The notes beneath the pieces are model-generated. The model was not told where the DNA came from and ran no database searches. It saw only the letters and a program-made list of their open reading frames with translations. From NCBI RefSeq assembly GCF_024385575.1, contig NZ_JANFMV010000001.1, positions 3,377,681 to 3,441,680 of the forward strand: a stretch of DNA of 64,000 bases. The letters run 5' to 3'. Below are positions 50,919 through 60,613 of this stretch, piece after piece (the first letter of the stretch is position 1; each line of letters begins with the position of its first letter). Source of the DNA: Rhizobium sp. NRK18 (GTDB lineage: Bacteria > Pseudomonadota > Alphaproteobacteria > Rhizobiales > Rhizobiaceae). The position numbers and the translations under genes were made by a program.

Positions 50919-53900
50919 ATGACCGGATCGCGATTGACTTCCACCCGCCACGGCGACCAGTCGCCGCTCGACGCGCTCAGCAAGACAATCGAAGGGCTGG
51001 AAGCGCGCATCGAGGGGCTCATGGGAGCGGCCGGACGCAAGGATCCGGCCAGAAGCGGCGCTCCTGCTTCAAGGTCTGAGGCAGCCGACTGGCCGCGCGA
51101 CGCAGCCGAGGTCCGCCAGCCATCGCAATCATCCCGCCGCTTCAACCCGGTCGACGAAATTCTCGAACGCCAGCGTTCGCTGGAGGCTGGCCGCGCACCG
51201 GTTGCCGCCCCTACGCCGCGTCCGCCGCTCGGCAACCGGCGTCCCGCTGGCGAGCAGACCCGGGCACCCGCTCAGACGCCTGCCGCCGCCCATGCGCCTC
51301 AGCCGGACATCACCGACACGCTGCAGGCACTGCGCCACGAGTTGAAGCGCGACATCGCCGACGGCGTCGCCCGCGAAATGACGGCGATGCGCAACGACAT
51401 CCGGGCGCTGAAGGCGGATGCCTCCGATCCGCGCCATGCATCCGAAATCCGCAACGAGCTTGCCCATCTCGCCGACCGCGTCGACCGTCTTTCCGCGCAG
51501 GCCGCACCGCGCCAGGCGGAAGAGCTGAGGGCCGAATTCCAGGGACTTCGCGCCGCTCTCGACAGCATGGCCCGCCAGGACGACGTCAATCGCATGCAGG
51601 ACCATCTCGCTTTGTTCGAGAACCGGATGAAGGCGCTGGACGGCATCAATGTCAAAGACGACATCATGGCGCTCGCCTACCGCATCGACGACATCAAGAT
51701 GCAGATCTCCAGCCTGAACGCCTCGCCGGCCGTCCACGCGCTCGAAGACAAGCTGATGATCATCGCCGGCGCGGTCGAGCAGCTCGGCAATCACATGCGC
51801 CCGGATCACTCGATCGACGAGCAGTTCGCCGCGCTCAACAACCGCATGGAAGACATTGCTGCCGCACTGGTCGAAGGTTCGCATCAGACCCGTCATGCGG
51901 AAGACAGTCGGATGATCGAGCGGCTCGATGACCGGATTGCCGGCCTCGCCTCGCAGCTCGACGGCATCAGCCGCTCGCTCGACACCCGTCCCGGCGAAAC
52001 CGATCTGCTTGCCGCCCGCATCGAGGCGATGGCCGAGCGCATCGAGGATCTCGCCAACATCGAAGCCGCCGCACGGCTCGAGGAGCGGCTCGACCATCTG
52101 GCGCAGCTCATCGAGCAGTCGCAGGCATTCGGGATCGCCGACGGCATCGGGGATTATCTGACCGAGATTTCGTCCAAGATCGACGCCATCGAGAACGGTC
52201 AGCTGAGCGAGGCGATCACGTCCAGGCTCGACGCCCTTGCCCGACAGATCGACGAACTGCAGATGCCGCCCGCAGCCGAGACCGCCTTCGACGGCGCCGC
52301 CATCCAGAGGCTTGAAGACCGCCTCGCCGGCATTGCAAAGCGCCTTGACGAGCAATCCTCGCGACCGGCGGCGGCCGCCGCCGGACTGGAGACGCTCGAA
52401 GAGCAGATCGCAAATCTTTCAGCCCTCATGCAGGACCTGCAGCCTGCCGGCGGCATCGGCCTCCCGAGCGACTTCGACCAGCGCATGGCGGCGATCGAGG
52501 ACTACATCACCACCAACGACGAATACATCATCGAGGCCGCCCGCCAGGCCGCCGAATCCGTGCTCGACGCCTATGCGCGCAGCGGTGGACAGCCGGGCGG
52601 AGCCGACATGTCGGCACTCGTCGGCCTGACGCAGGACCTGAAGAACCTCGAGGCGATCAGCCGCAATTCGGAAGAGCGCACGCAGCAGACCTTCGGCGCC
52701 CTTCACGAGACGCTGATCCAGATCGCCGAACGGCTCGATCATCTCGACGCCGGCATCCGCCAGGGCGGACAGTCGCGCGCACCGGCTTCCCGTGAGTTCG
52801 AGAGGGAAGCCGCGCCGCAGTTTGCCGCCGAGAGCGAAATTGCCTTCGACGATGCGGCAGAAGAGCCCAGGGATTTCGGCCGCCGCCGCGAGGAGGACGT
52901 CGCCTTCGACCGTAACGTGGTTGGCGATGTCGCAACGCTGGACGAGCCGGCGCAGAAGGCAAGCCTCCTTTCCGGCATCGGCAAGCGCTTCATGCCGTCG
53001 AGGAAGGAAGAGCGCACACCGATCGAGCCGACGCCGTCCATCGATCCGGGTGACGACGTCATCGACAGCGATGAAGGAAACCTGCTGCTGGAGCCCGGCT
53101 CCGGCGCTCCGGATGTCAAGAAGATCATGGCCCGCGTCCGCGCCAGCCAGAAGAAGGAACGGCCGGCCGGCCAGGACATAGAGCCCGGCACGCCGGACTA
53201 CATTGCAGCGGCGCGTCGCGCCGCCCAGGCCGCCGCCATGGAAGTGGAAGCGGCCAGGGACGATCAGGACAAGCCCCGCGCCCCGAAGGTGAAGAAGGGC
53301 AAGACGAAGGCCGCTGCGCCGGAAAAGGTGAAGGCGGAGAAGAAGGCGAAGGTCGTGGCGTCCACCGACGGCACCTCGATCATGGCGAAATACCGCCGAC
53401 CGGTCCTGCTCGCAGCCGGCGCAGTCCTCCTCGTCGTCATGGCCATGCCGCTCGTCAACACGCTTCTGCATGGCGCCAAGGCACCGCAGGTCGAGGAACA
53501 GGCCATAGCCCCGGCAGAGGCACCGGCGACGGCAACCATGGACGCTCAGGAGACGGCAGCACCGGCAGCACCGGAAGCGGCAGCACCGCAGGCTGACCAG
53601 ATGCAGGAAACGGCTCCGGCCGACGCAGCGCCGATCGGCGACAAGTCGGAACTCGCGCCGCTGCCGCAGGATGGCGGGCAGGATGACGCCACTGCGGGAG
53701 CGTTGGACGATGCCCCGCAGCCGGCCATGGCCGAGATGAAGCCGGACGCAGCAGCGGCCACCGCTTCCGCCGCACCGGCCGCTACCGATACACAGCCGGA
53801 AATCGTCGTGCCTGCCGAAATCTCGCCGCCGTCGCTCGTCGAAGCCGCAAAGGGCGGCGATCCGCTGGCCCTCTTCGAGATCGGCTCGCGCTACTCGGAA

Positions 53901-54656
53901 GGCCGCGGCGTGAAGACCAGCATGGAACAGGCAGCCGTCTGGTACAAGTTGTCCGCCGACCGTGGCTTCGCTCCGGCGGAATACCGTCTCGCCAATCTCT
54001 ACGAGAAGGGCACCGGCGTCGCCACCGACATGGCCAAGGCACGCGAATATTACGAAAAGGCCGCCGAAGCCGGCAATGCCAGCTCGATGCACAATCTCGC
54101 CGTTCTGCTCGCATCCGGCGCATTCGGCGCACCGGACTTCGGCGCGGCCGCGACCTGGTTCGAAAAGGCCGCCAATTTCGGCGTCGCCGACAGCCAGTTC
54201 AACCTCGCCATCCTCTATGCCCGCGGCAGCGGCGTGAAGCAGAGCCTCGAGGATTCCTACAAGTGGTTCGCGATCGCGGCGAAGGACGGCGACAAGGACG
54301 CCGCCCAGAAGCGCGACGAAGTGGCGAACGCCATGCGCCCGGACCAGATCGACGCCGCCAAGGCCGCGGTCGAACTTTGGAAGCCTGAACCGCTCGACGA
54401 CAACGCCAATTCCATCGAGGTTCCGGACGAGTGGGCCGGCAAGGGCCTGAAGACCGCGACCGTCGACATGGGCAAGGCGATCCGCAACATTCAGGCGCTC
54501 CTCAACAAGAACGGCTTCGACGCCGGTCCGGTCGACGGGCAGATGGGCGGCAAGACCGTCGCCGCCATCAAGGCCTTCCAGAGCAAGCACGGACAGGAGC
54601 CTACCGGAAAGATTACCGACGATTTCGTCAGGGATCTTCTGGCGCTCAACAAGTAA
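50919..54656 (+). CDS. podJ: PodJ-like polar localisation protein
   Basis: A 1245-residue protein, close to the length of Agrobacterium PodJ. About residues 1-700 are cytoplasmic and coiled-coil rich, with repeated RIDDIKMQI / LEERLDHLAQLIEQ patterns. A single membrane helix (RRPVLLAAGAVLLVVMAMPL) is near 827-850, then an Ala/Pro/Glu-rich periplasmic linker. Three to four Sel1 repeats follow (ALFEIGSRYSEGRGV, AEYRLANLYEKGTGV, SQFNLAILYARGSGV; about 968-1140). A peptidoglycan-binding domain comes last (IRNIQALLNKNGFDAGPVDG, 1184-1245). PodJ marks the old pole and controls polar growth and division in Rhizobiales. ATG 50919 is chosen over a TTG 33 codons upstream; its ribosome-binding site is weak. 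Confidence 0.9.
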   Translation: MTGSRLTSTRHGDQSPLDALSKTIEGLEARIEGLMGAAGRKDPARSGAPASRSEAADWPRDAAEVRQPSQSSRRFNPVDEILERQRSLEAGRAPVAAPTPRPPLGNRRPAGEQTRAPAQTPAAAHAPQPDITDTLQALRHELKRDIADGVAREMTAMRNDIRALKADASDPRHASEIRNELAHLADRVDRLSAQAAPRQAEELRAEFQGLRAALDSMARQDDVNRMQDHLALFENRMKALDGINVKDDIMALAYRIDDIKMQISSLNASPAVHALEDKLMIIAGAVEQLGNHMRPDHSIDEQFAALNNRMEDIAAALVEGSHQTRHAEDSRMIERLDDRIAGLASQLDGISRSLDTRPGETDLLAARIEAMAERIEDLANIEAAARLEERLDHLAQLIEQSQAFGIADGIGDYLTEISSKIDAIENGQLSEAITSRLDALARQIDELQMPPAAETAFDGAAIQRLEDRLAGIAKRLDEQSSRPAAAAAGLETLEEQIANLSALMQDLQPAGGIGLPSDFDQRMAAIEDYITTNDEYIIEAARQAAESVLDAYARSGGQPGGADMSALVGLTQDLKNLEAISRNSEERTQQTFGALHETLIQIAERLDHLDAGIRQGGQSRAPASREFEREAAPQFAAESEIAFDDAAEEPRDFGRRREEDVAFDRNVVGDVATLDEPAQKASLLSGIGKRFMPSRKEERTPIEPTPSIDPGDDVIDSDEGNLLLEPGSGAPDVKKIMARVRASQKKERPAGQDIEPGTPDYIAAARRAAQAAAMEVEAARDDQDKPRAPKVKKGKTKAAAPEKVKAEKKAKVVASTDGTSIMAKYRRPVLLAAGAVLLVVMAMPLVNTLLHGAKAPQVEEQAIAPAEAPATATMDAQETAAPAAPEAAAPQADQMQETAPADAAPIGDKSELAPLPQDGGQDDATAGALDDAPQPAMAEMKPDAAAATASAAPAATDTQPEIVVPAEISPPSLVEAAKGGDPLALFEIGSRYSEGRGVKTSMEQAAVWYKLSADRGFAPAEYRLANLYEKGTGVATDMAKAREYYEKAAEAGNASSMHNLAVLLASGAFGAPDFGAAATWFEKAANFGVADSQFNLAILYARGSGVKQSLEDSYKWFAIAAKDGDKDAAQKRDEVANAMRPDQIDAAKAAVELWKPEPLDDNANSIEVPDEWAGKGLKTATVDMGKAIRNIQALLNKNGFDAGPVDGQMGGKTVAAIKAFQSKHGQEPTGKITDDFVRDLLALNK

Positions 54657-54661
54657 CTGTC

Positions 54662-54696
54662 AAAAAGCCGGGCTCCAAAGTCCGGCTTTTTCTTTT
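54662..54696 (+). terminator. Terminator of podJ
   Basis: A 10-bp stem AAAAAGCCGG / CCGGCTTTTT (54662-54671 with 54682-54691) followed by CTTTT, five bases after the stop. Confidence 0.92.
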
Positions 54697-54894
54697 CCAT
54701 ATCCTTCCCAAACACAGGAACGCCGTTCTTCGGCAATTGACACGGATCGGCACCGGGCGCATGACAAAATCCGGTTTCGTCAACGTCATGGCAACATTTG
54801 TGCCGTATTGAGAAATATAGTTGCCGGTGCCGGTCGCGCCACCAGCCTCCAAAGCCTGTATCAGCAGGTACCATTCGTTCCTAGGGATCCGACC

Positions 54895-55815
54895 GTGACA
54901 GTTTACCTGCCTATCGCGGAATTGTCGGTCAATATATTCGTGATCCTCGGCATGGGAGCCGCTGTTGGCTTCCTGTCCGGGATGTTTGGCGTGGGCGGCG
55001 GGTTCCTGATCACACCTCTGCTGATCTTCTACAACATTCCGCCCGTCGTTGCGGTCGCCACGGGCGCAAACCAGGTCGTCGCCTCGTCCATATCCGGTGC
55101 GATGACCCATTTCCGACGAGGGACCCTCGATCTCAAGCTCGGCAGTCTATTGCTGGTCGGCGGTCTCGCCGGCGCCACGGTCGGCGTGTGGATATTCGTC
55201 ATCCTGCGCAAGCTCGGGCAGATCGACCTGATCATCTCCCTGCTCTACGTCGTCCTGCTCAGCACCATCGGATCACTGATGCTGTGGGAGAGCGTGAGGG
55301 CGCTCCGTCGTGCGCGCAACAGCGAGAATGCGCCGCTGCGCCGTCCCGGCCACCACAACTGGATCCACGGCCTGCCGCTGAAGATGCGGTTCAAGAAGTC
55401 GAAGATCTATCTCAGTGTCATTCCGGTGATCACGCTCGGCTTCATGATCGGCATCCTGACGCCGATGGGCATCGGCGGCGGCTTCATCCTCGTGCCGGCG
55501 ATGATCTATCTGCTGCGCATTCCGACAAACGTGGTCGTCGGCACGTCGCTGTTCCAGATCATCTTCGTCTCCGCCTACACGACCTTCATCCAGGCCGCGA
55601 CCAACTATTCCGTCGACATCGTGCTGGCGGCGATCCTGATGGTCGCAAGCGTCATCGGTGCGCAATACGGCGTGCGCGTCGGCCAGAAGCTGCGCGGCGA
55701 ACAGCTGCGCGCCCTCTTGGCGCTGCTGGTGCTGGCCGTCGGCATGCGCCTGGCGATTTCGCTGGTGGTAAAGCCGGAAGACCTGTTCTCGGTGGTCCAG
55801 GGAGGTTTCGGTTGA
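54895..55815 (+). CDS. TSUP family membrane exporter (TauE/SafE type)
   Basis: A 306-residue inner-membrane protein with two homologous halves: VGFLSGMFGVGGGFLITPLLIFY near residue 28 and MIGILTPMGIGGGFILVPAMIYLL near 200, each with the GxGGG loop of TauE/SafE proteins. It probably exports or imports a sulfur-containing or organic anion. GTG 54895, giving MTVYLPIAELSVN with AGGGA upstream, is the start; an upstream ATG at 54808 gives no family-like N-terminus. The stop overlaps the next start by four bases (TTGA). Confidence 0.88.
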   Translation: MTVYLPIAELSVNIFVILGMGAAVGFLSGMFGVGGGFLITPLLIFYNIPPVVAVATGANQVVASSISGAMTHFRRGTLDLKLGSLLLVGGLAGATVGVWIFVILRKLGQIDLIISLLYVVLLSTIGSLMLWESVRALRRARNSENAPLRRPGHHNWIHGLPLKMRFKKSKIYLSVIPVITLGFMIGILTPMGIGGGFILVPAMIYLLRIPTNVVVGTSLFQIIFVSAYTTFIQAATNYSVDIVLAAILMVASVIGAQYGVRVGQKLRGEQLRALLALLVLAVGMRLAISLVVKPEDLFSVVQGGFG

Positions 55816-56615
55816 CCCGTCTTGCTCCCCTCGCCTGCCTCTGCATGCTCTTCGCGTTCGCCACCGGCGCCAACGGACAGGTGCTGCCGGGCCAGACGCT
55901 GGACGTCAAGGAGATGCTCGATATCGGCACCTCCACCAATGAAATCGCGATCACCTCCGATTTCAACGGCGCCGACCTGACGATCTTCGGCGCCATTGCC
56001 AATGCCGACAATCTTCTGCTGGCGATCGGCCAATACGACATCATCGTCGCGCTGGAAGGCCCGAAGACCGAGGCGACCGTGCGCGAAAAGGAGCGGATGT
56101 TCGGCATCTGGGTGAACCGCTACTCGATGACCTTCGAGAAGGTGCCGGAATCCTATTCGCTCTCCAGCTCGCGGGCGCTCGATGCGGAATCGATCACGCC
56201 GCTCCAGCCGGACAATCCGGTCGGCATCAACCATATCCCCCTCGTCCCGGTCGGCTATATCGGCGACGGTGCGCGGCTTGCCGAATTCCGCCAGGCGCTG
56301 AGACGGCTGAAGGAACAGCACGGCCTCTACCAGCGTGACGCAAGCGGCGTCAGCTTCATCAGTTCCAGCCTCTTCAAGGCCACGCTCAGGATACCGGCGA
56401 ACGTCCCGAATGGCGTTCATACCGTGCACGCCTATCTCTACAAGAGCGGAGAACTCATCGCTGACAAGACCGTGCCGCTGCGGGTGGTCAAGACCGGTCT
56501 CGAACAGATGCTGACGGATGCGGCCCACGAGCGGCCGTATCTTTACGGCATGTTCGCCGTGCTCATCGCAGCGATCACCGGATGGCTCGCCAGCCTGATC
56601 TTCCGCAAGGATTGA
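55812..56615 (+). CDS. TIGR02186 family membrane-anchored protein
   Basis: A 267-residue protein with an N-terminal signal segment (APLACLCMLFAFATGANG) and a C-terminal membrane helix (LYGMFAVLIAAITGWLASLIF). Between them is a beta-rich periplasmic domain containing STNEIAITSDFNGADLTIFGA. The TIGR02186 family occurs next to TSUP permeases and is thought to assist them. It starts at TTG 55812 with GGAGG six bases upstream, overlapping the permease stop, so the two are strictly coupled. Confidence 0.85.
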   Translation: MTRLAPLACLCMLFAFATGANGQVLPGQTLDVKEMLDIGTSTNEIAITSDFNGADLTIFGAIANADNLLLAIGQYDIIVALEGPKTEATVREKERMFGIWVNRYSMTFEKVPESYSLSSSRALDAESITPLQPDNPVGINHIPLVPVGYIGDGARLAEFRQALRRLKEQHGLYQRDASGVSFISSSLFKATLRIPANVPNGVHTVHAYLYKSGELIADKTVPLRVVKTGLEQMLTDAAHERPYLYGMFAVLIAAITGWLASLIFRKD

Positions 56616-56621
56616 TGGTCC

Positions 56622-57347
56622 TCAGCCCGACAGCTTGTCGTAGCGCACCGAGTAGATGCGGTCGCGGCCGAGCAGATGGGCGGTCAGCGCCGGCTTGTCG
56701 AAGATGCCACGAAATGCCTTGTGCCTCAGATCGAGCCCGCCGGACATGACGCCGAAGGCCGGCATCAGCAGCCGCTTGCCGTCGCTGGCAAAGCAGGGCC
56801 TGCGGACCGATTTTTCACGCCGCCGCACCGTCGCCGCCGGATGCAGGTGGCCGGCGATCTCGCCCAAAGCCTCCGTACCCGAAGGCTCGTGGCGGAAGAC
56901 TAGCCCGCCATAGAGGATTTCGTCGGCGGAACGGCCCGGCAGTTCGACCGTGCCGTCCGGGTCGTGGTTGCCGTTGATCCATATCCATTCGCGCCCTCGC
57001 GCCATCGCGCCGATCAGCTCGCGGAACACCGGCGGCATTTCGGCAGATCCGACGCGGTCATGGAAATTGTCGCCGAGGCTGACGACGATCGACGGATCGT
57101 AACGCGCGATGACGGCGGACAGGATCTTCAGCGTCGCCAGCGTGTCGTAGGGCGGCAGCAGCGAGCCGCGGCGGGCATAGGCCGCTCCCTTTTCCAGATG
57201 CAGGTCGGAGACCACCAGCAGCGAAAGATCAGGCATGAACAGCGCGCCGAGCGGATCGCAGACCACGGCGACGCCGTTCACGGCGATTTCCGCGCAGAGC
57301 GGAGCCGGCAGCGTGTGCGCCTGTTGTGCCAAAGCGAGGCGGTTCAT
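56622..57347 (-). CDS. pdeM: Ligase-associated DNA damage response endonuclease PdeM
   Basis: A 241-residue metallophosphoesterase with all metal motifs: DLH at 48-50, GDNFHD at 92-97, NGNHD at 125-129, and GHLHP at 166-170. It belongs to the PdeM subgroup (TIGR04123), found with a DEXH helicase and an ATP-dependent DNA ligase in bacterial repair clusters. Here it follows the helicase by 19 bases on the same strand; the ligase and exonuclease partners are not in the window. Confidence 0.9.
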   Translation of the reverse strand: MNRLALAQQAHTLPAPLCAEIAVNGVAVVCDPLGALFMPDLSLLVVSDLHLEKGAAYARRGSLLPPYDTLATLKILSAVIARYDPSIVVSLGDNFHDRVGSAEMPPVFRELIGAMARGREWIWINGNHDPDGTVELPGRSADEILYGGLVFRHEPSGTEALGEIAGHLHPAATVRRREKSVRRPCFASDGKRLLMPAFGVMSGGLDLRHKAFRGIFDKPALTAHLLGRDRIYSVRYDKLSG

Positions 57348-57366
57348 TCCCGTTTCAAACCTTCGT

Positions 57367-59886
57367 CTATTCCATGGCCTCGCGGATCAGGTCGTCGGCC
57401 GCTTCCGCCAGCACGGCGTCCTGCGCTTCACCCGCGACCGGCTCCTTGCCGATTTCCAGCATCACCGGCACGGCGAGCGGCGAGATGTGCTCCAGCGCCC
57501 GGTGGGTGATGTGACCCTTGATTCGCTTCAGCATATCGCCAAGCCGGGCGATATCCAAAAGGCCCGTTGCCGCATCCCGCCGGGTCGCTTCCAGGAGAAT
57601 ATGGTCCGGCTCGTGACTGCGCAGCACGTCATAGATCAGATCCGCCGAGACGGTCACCTGCCGCCCGGTCTTCTCCTTGCCCGGATGGCGCTTCTCGATC
57701 AGGCCGGCGATGACCGCACAGGTGCGGAAGGTGCGCTTCAGCATCCAGGATTCGGAAAGCCATGCCTCCAGATCGTCGCCGAGCATGTCCTCGTCGAAGA
57801 GCGCGGCAAGACTGAGGCGGCCGCTGCGGATCATGGTGCCCATGTCCTCGAGACCCCAGACTGCCAGGGCGTAATCCGTGGCGACGAAGCCGAGCGGCTT
57901 GGCGCCGGCGCGCTCGAGGCGCCGCGTCAGCAGCATGCCGAGGGTCTGGTGCGCCAGCCGGCCCTCGAAGGCGTAGACGACCATGTAGAAGCGGCTCGAC
58001 CGCGGGAAGGTCTCGATCAACAGCTCGTCACGCTTCGGCAGGATCGACTTGTCCTTCTGGATCGACAGCCAGTCGCGCACCTGATCGGGCAAGTCCTTCC
58101 AGCGGTCCGGATCGGCGAGCATGGCGCGGACCTGTTCGGCCAGATAGGTGGAAAGCGGGAACTTGCCGCCGGCATAGGCGGGGATCTTGGGGTCCAGCGA
58201 GAAGGCGTTGGAGACCAGGCACTCGTTCTCGCGGATGCCTTCGAAGCGCAACACCTTGCCGGAGAACAGGAAGGTGTCGCCCTGCGTCATCGATTCCAGG
58301 AAATACTCCTCGACCTTGCCGAGCGTCATGCCACCGCGCCCGAGGCTGCCGAGCGCGTTGCGCTTGATGAGGCGGACGTTGAGCATCGGCATCTCGACGA
58401 TGGTGCCGAGGTTCAACCGGTATTGCTGGGCCACCTGCGGATTGGAGACTCGCCAGGGCCCGTCGGCGGTCTTGCGGATGCGGGCGTAGCGCTCATAGGT
58501 CTTCAGCGCATAGCCGCCGGTCGCCACGAACTCGACGATGCGATCGAAGGTGTCACGATCGAGGTGGCGATAGGGCGAGGCGCTGCGGACCTCCGCGAAC
58601 AGGGCGTCGGCCTCGAAAGGCTCGGCGCAGGCCATGCCGAGTACGTGCTGGGCCAACACGTCGAGTGCGCCCTCGCCGACCGGCGGCGTATCCTGGGCGC
58701 CGAGATAGTTTGCATCGAGGGCGGCCTGGCATTCCATCACCTCGAAGCGGTTGGCCGGAACCAGGATCGCGCGGCTCGGCTCGTCCATGCGGTGATTGGC
58801 GCGACCGATGCGCTGGGCCAGTCGGCTGGCGCCCTTCGGCGCGCCGACATGAACGACGAGGTCGACGTCGCCCCAGTCGATGCCGAGATCCAGCGTCGAT
58901 GTGGCGACCACGGCGCGCAAACGGTTCTCCGCCATCGCCGCCTCGACCTTTCGGCGCTGGCCGACGTCGAGCGAGCCGTGATGCAGCGCGATCGGCAGGT
59001 TATCCTCGTTGATCGTCCAGAGCTCCTGGAACAACATCTCCGCCTGCGACCTTGTGTTGACGAAGAGCAGCGTCGTGCCGTGTTGCTTGATCGCCTCGTA
59101 GACATCGGGAATGGCGTAGCGGGCGGAATGGCCGGACCACGGAATGCGTTCTTCGGTCTTCAGGATGCTGATGATCGGCTTGGCGCCGCCGGCAACCGTC
59201 ACGAGGCCGGCGTGACGGTGATCATCCCCCTCCTGCCCGACGAGCCATGTCTGCAGATCCATCGGATCGGCGACGGTCGCCGACAGTCCGATGGACCGGA
59301 CGCCGGGCGCCAGCGAGCGGACACGCGCCAGGCCGAGCGAGAGCAGATGGCCGCGCTTGGAGGTGACCAGCGAATGCAACTCGTCCAGCACGATGAACTT
59401 CAGGTCCTTGAAGAAGCGCGCCGCATCCTTTGCGGCGATCAGCAGCGCCAGCTGCTCGGGCGTCGTCAGCAGGATGTCCGGCGGATTGAGCTTCTGGCGT
59501 TGGCGCTTGGCCTGCGGCGTATCGCCGGTGCGGTTCTCGATCGTCACCGGCAGCCCCATCTCGGCGACGGGACGGGCCAGGTTGCGCTCGATATCGACGG
59601 CGAGCGCCTTCAGCGGTGAAATGTAGAGCGTGTGGACGCCGCGAAAGGCTTCGCCCGGCTTTGCTTTCCCGCGCGCCGCCAGTTCGACCAGCGACGGCAG
59701 GAAGCCGGCAAGCGTCTTGCCGGCACCAGTCGGGGCGATCAGCAGCGTGCTTTCGCCCGCTTCGGCTCGCTCAACCAGTTCCAGCTGATGGGCGCGCGGC
59801 GACCAGCCGCGTCCGGCGAACCAGTCGCGGAAACGCTGTGGCAGGACGGTGGCCTTCGGGCCAGTTTCGGAATCAGCGACGCTCAC
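57367..59886 (-). CDS. Ligase-associated DNA damage response DEXH-box helicase (Lhr-like)
   Basis: An 839-residue SF2 helicase: Walker A APTGAGKT at 51-58, DELH at 168-171, GLSATVADP near 200, VATSTLDLGIDWGDVD near 330, and QRIGRANHRMDEPSRAIL as motif VI. A winged-helix region and Lhr-type C-terminal domain follow. The subfamily TIGR04121 works with PdeM in DNA repair. The start is GTG 59886 without a strong ribosome-binding site. Confidence 0.92.
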   Translation of the reverse strand: MSVADSETGPKATVLPQRFRDWFAGRGWSPRAHQLELVERAEAGESTLLIAPTGAGKTLAGFLPSLVELAARGKAKPGEAFRGVHTLYISPLKALAVDIERNLARPVAEMGLPVTIENRTGDTPQAKRQRQKLNPPDILLTTPEQLALLIAAKDAARFFKDLKFIVLDELHSLVTSKRGHLLSLGLARVRSLAPGVRSIGLSATVADPMDLQTWLVGQEGDDHRHAGLVTVAGGAKPIISILKTEERIPWSGHSARYAIPDVYEAIKQHGTTLLFVNTRSQAEMLFQELWTINEDNLPIALHHGSLDVGQRRKVEAAMAENRLRAVVATSTLDLGIDWGDVDLVVHVGAPKGASRLAQRIGRANHRMDEPSRAILVPANRFEVMECQAALDANYLGAQDTPPVGEGALDVLAQHVLGMACAEPFEADALFAEVRSASPYRHLDRDTFDRIVEFVATGGYALKTYERYARIRKTADGPWRVSNPQVAQQYRLNLGTIVEMPMLNVRLIKRNALGSLGRGGMTLGKVEEYFLESMTQGDTFLFSGKVLRFEGIRENECLVSNAFSLDPKIPAYAGGKFPLSTYLAEQVRAMLADPDRWKDLPDQVRDWLSIQKDKSILPKRDELLIETFPRSSRFYMVVYAFEGRLAHQTLGMLLTRRLERAGAKPLGFVATDYALAVWGLEDMGTMIRSGRLSLAALFDEDMLGDDLEAWLSESWMLKRTFRTCAVIAGLIEKRHPGKEKTGRQVTVSADLIYDVLRSHEPDHILLEATRRDAATGLLDIARLGDMLKRIKGHITHRALEHISPLAVPVMLEIGKEPVAGEAQDAVLAEAADDLIREAME

Positions 59887-59928
59887 AAGGCGAAACTAGG
59901 ACGCCGGGCGGCTTTCGGGAAGCCGGGT

Positions 59929-60564
59929 CTACATCGCAATGTAGCGATCGGAACGGTGATTGATGGCGAGAACCATGTTGAGGGTCACCGCGCCGGCGAC
60001 CGAGCAGACGATGATGAAGGGCGAGGCGATGAAGAAAGAGGCGCTGAGAATGCAGAGGTCGATCCCCAGCTGCACGAAACCGGCGCGCCAGCCGAAACGG
60101 TCCTGCAGGTAGAGCGCCAGGATGCCGACGCCGCCGAGGCTGGCGCGGTGGCGGAACAGGGCCAGCATGCCGGAGCCGATCACCAGACCGCCGAACAGCG
60201 CGCCGACAAGCGGATTGACGTCAGAGAAGACGATGAAGCGCGGCACCACTTCCGTCAGCGCGGAGGTGAGCGCGATGGCAGTGAAGGTCTTGACGGTGAA
60301 GGCCAGACCCAGCCGCCGGAACGCCAGATAGTAGAACGGCAGGTTGATGGCGAAGAAGGCAACGCCGAAGCTGACGCCGGTCACGTAATGCGCCAGGAAG
60401 GCGAGGCCGGCGGCGCCGCCGGTCAAAAGACCCGCCTTGCCGAGCAGCAACACGCCGAGGGTCGCCAGCATGCCGCCGGCGACAATGCCCTGCGCGTCCT
60501 CCAGCAACGAATGCCGGTCGGACGTCGATTGCATGTAGGTCTTGAAATTCGGCTTCACGCCCAT
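59929..60564 (-). CDS. YitT family membrane protein (tandem copy 1)
   Basis: A 211-residue integral membrane protein of about five or six helices: AGGMLATLGVLLLGKAGLLTGGAAGLAFLAHYVTG, FAINLPFYYLAFRRLG and HRASLGGVGILALYLQD, the YitT/DUF161 core. The function is unknown; some members may transport small solutes. It is clearly homologous along its whole length to the next upstream gene (both end AINHRSDRYxxx), a tandem duplication with strong divergence, 49 bases apart. Confidence 0.88.
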   Translation of the reverse strand: MGVKPNFKTYMQSTSDRHSLLEDAQGIVAGGMLATLGVLLLGKAGLLTGGAAGLAFLAHYVTGVSFGVAFFAINLPFYYLAFRRLGLAFTVKTFTAIALTSALTEVVPRFIVFSDVNPLVGALFGGLVIGSGMLALFRHRASLGGVGILALYLQDRFGWRAGFVQLGIDLCILSASFFIASPFIIVCSVAGAVTLNMVLAINHRSDRYIAM

Positions 60565-60613
60565 GCCGCTGATCCTCGCAGTTTCATTCTTCCGGCTTAT
60601 CCGCCCTTTGCGC

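Noticed and set aside
50816..51079. ATG with a good GAAGGAG ribosome-binding site just before podJ in another frame
   Set aside because: The frame turns Arg-rich and non-coding as it enters podJ, while the podJ frame from ATG 50919 gives the family N-terminus. It could at most be a leader peptide.
52419..54590. A 723-codon leftward frame inside podJ
   Set aside because: Antisense to the coiled-coil, linker and Sel1 region, with Cys/Arg/Gly low complexity and no ribosome-binding site.
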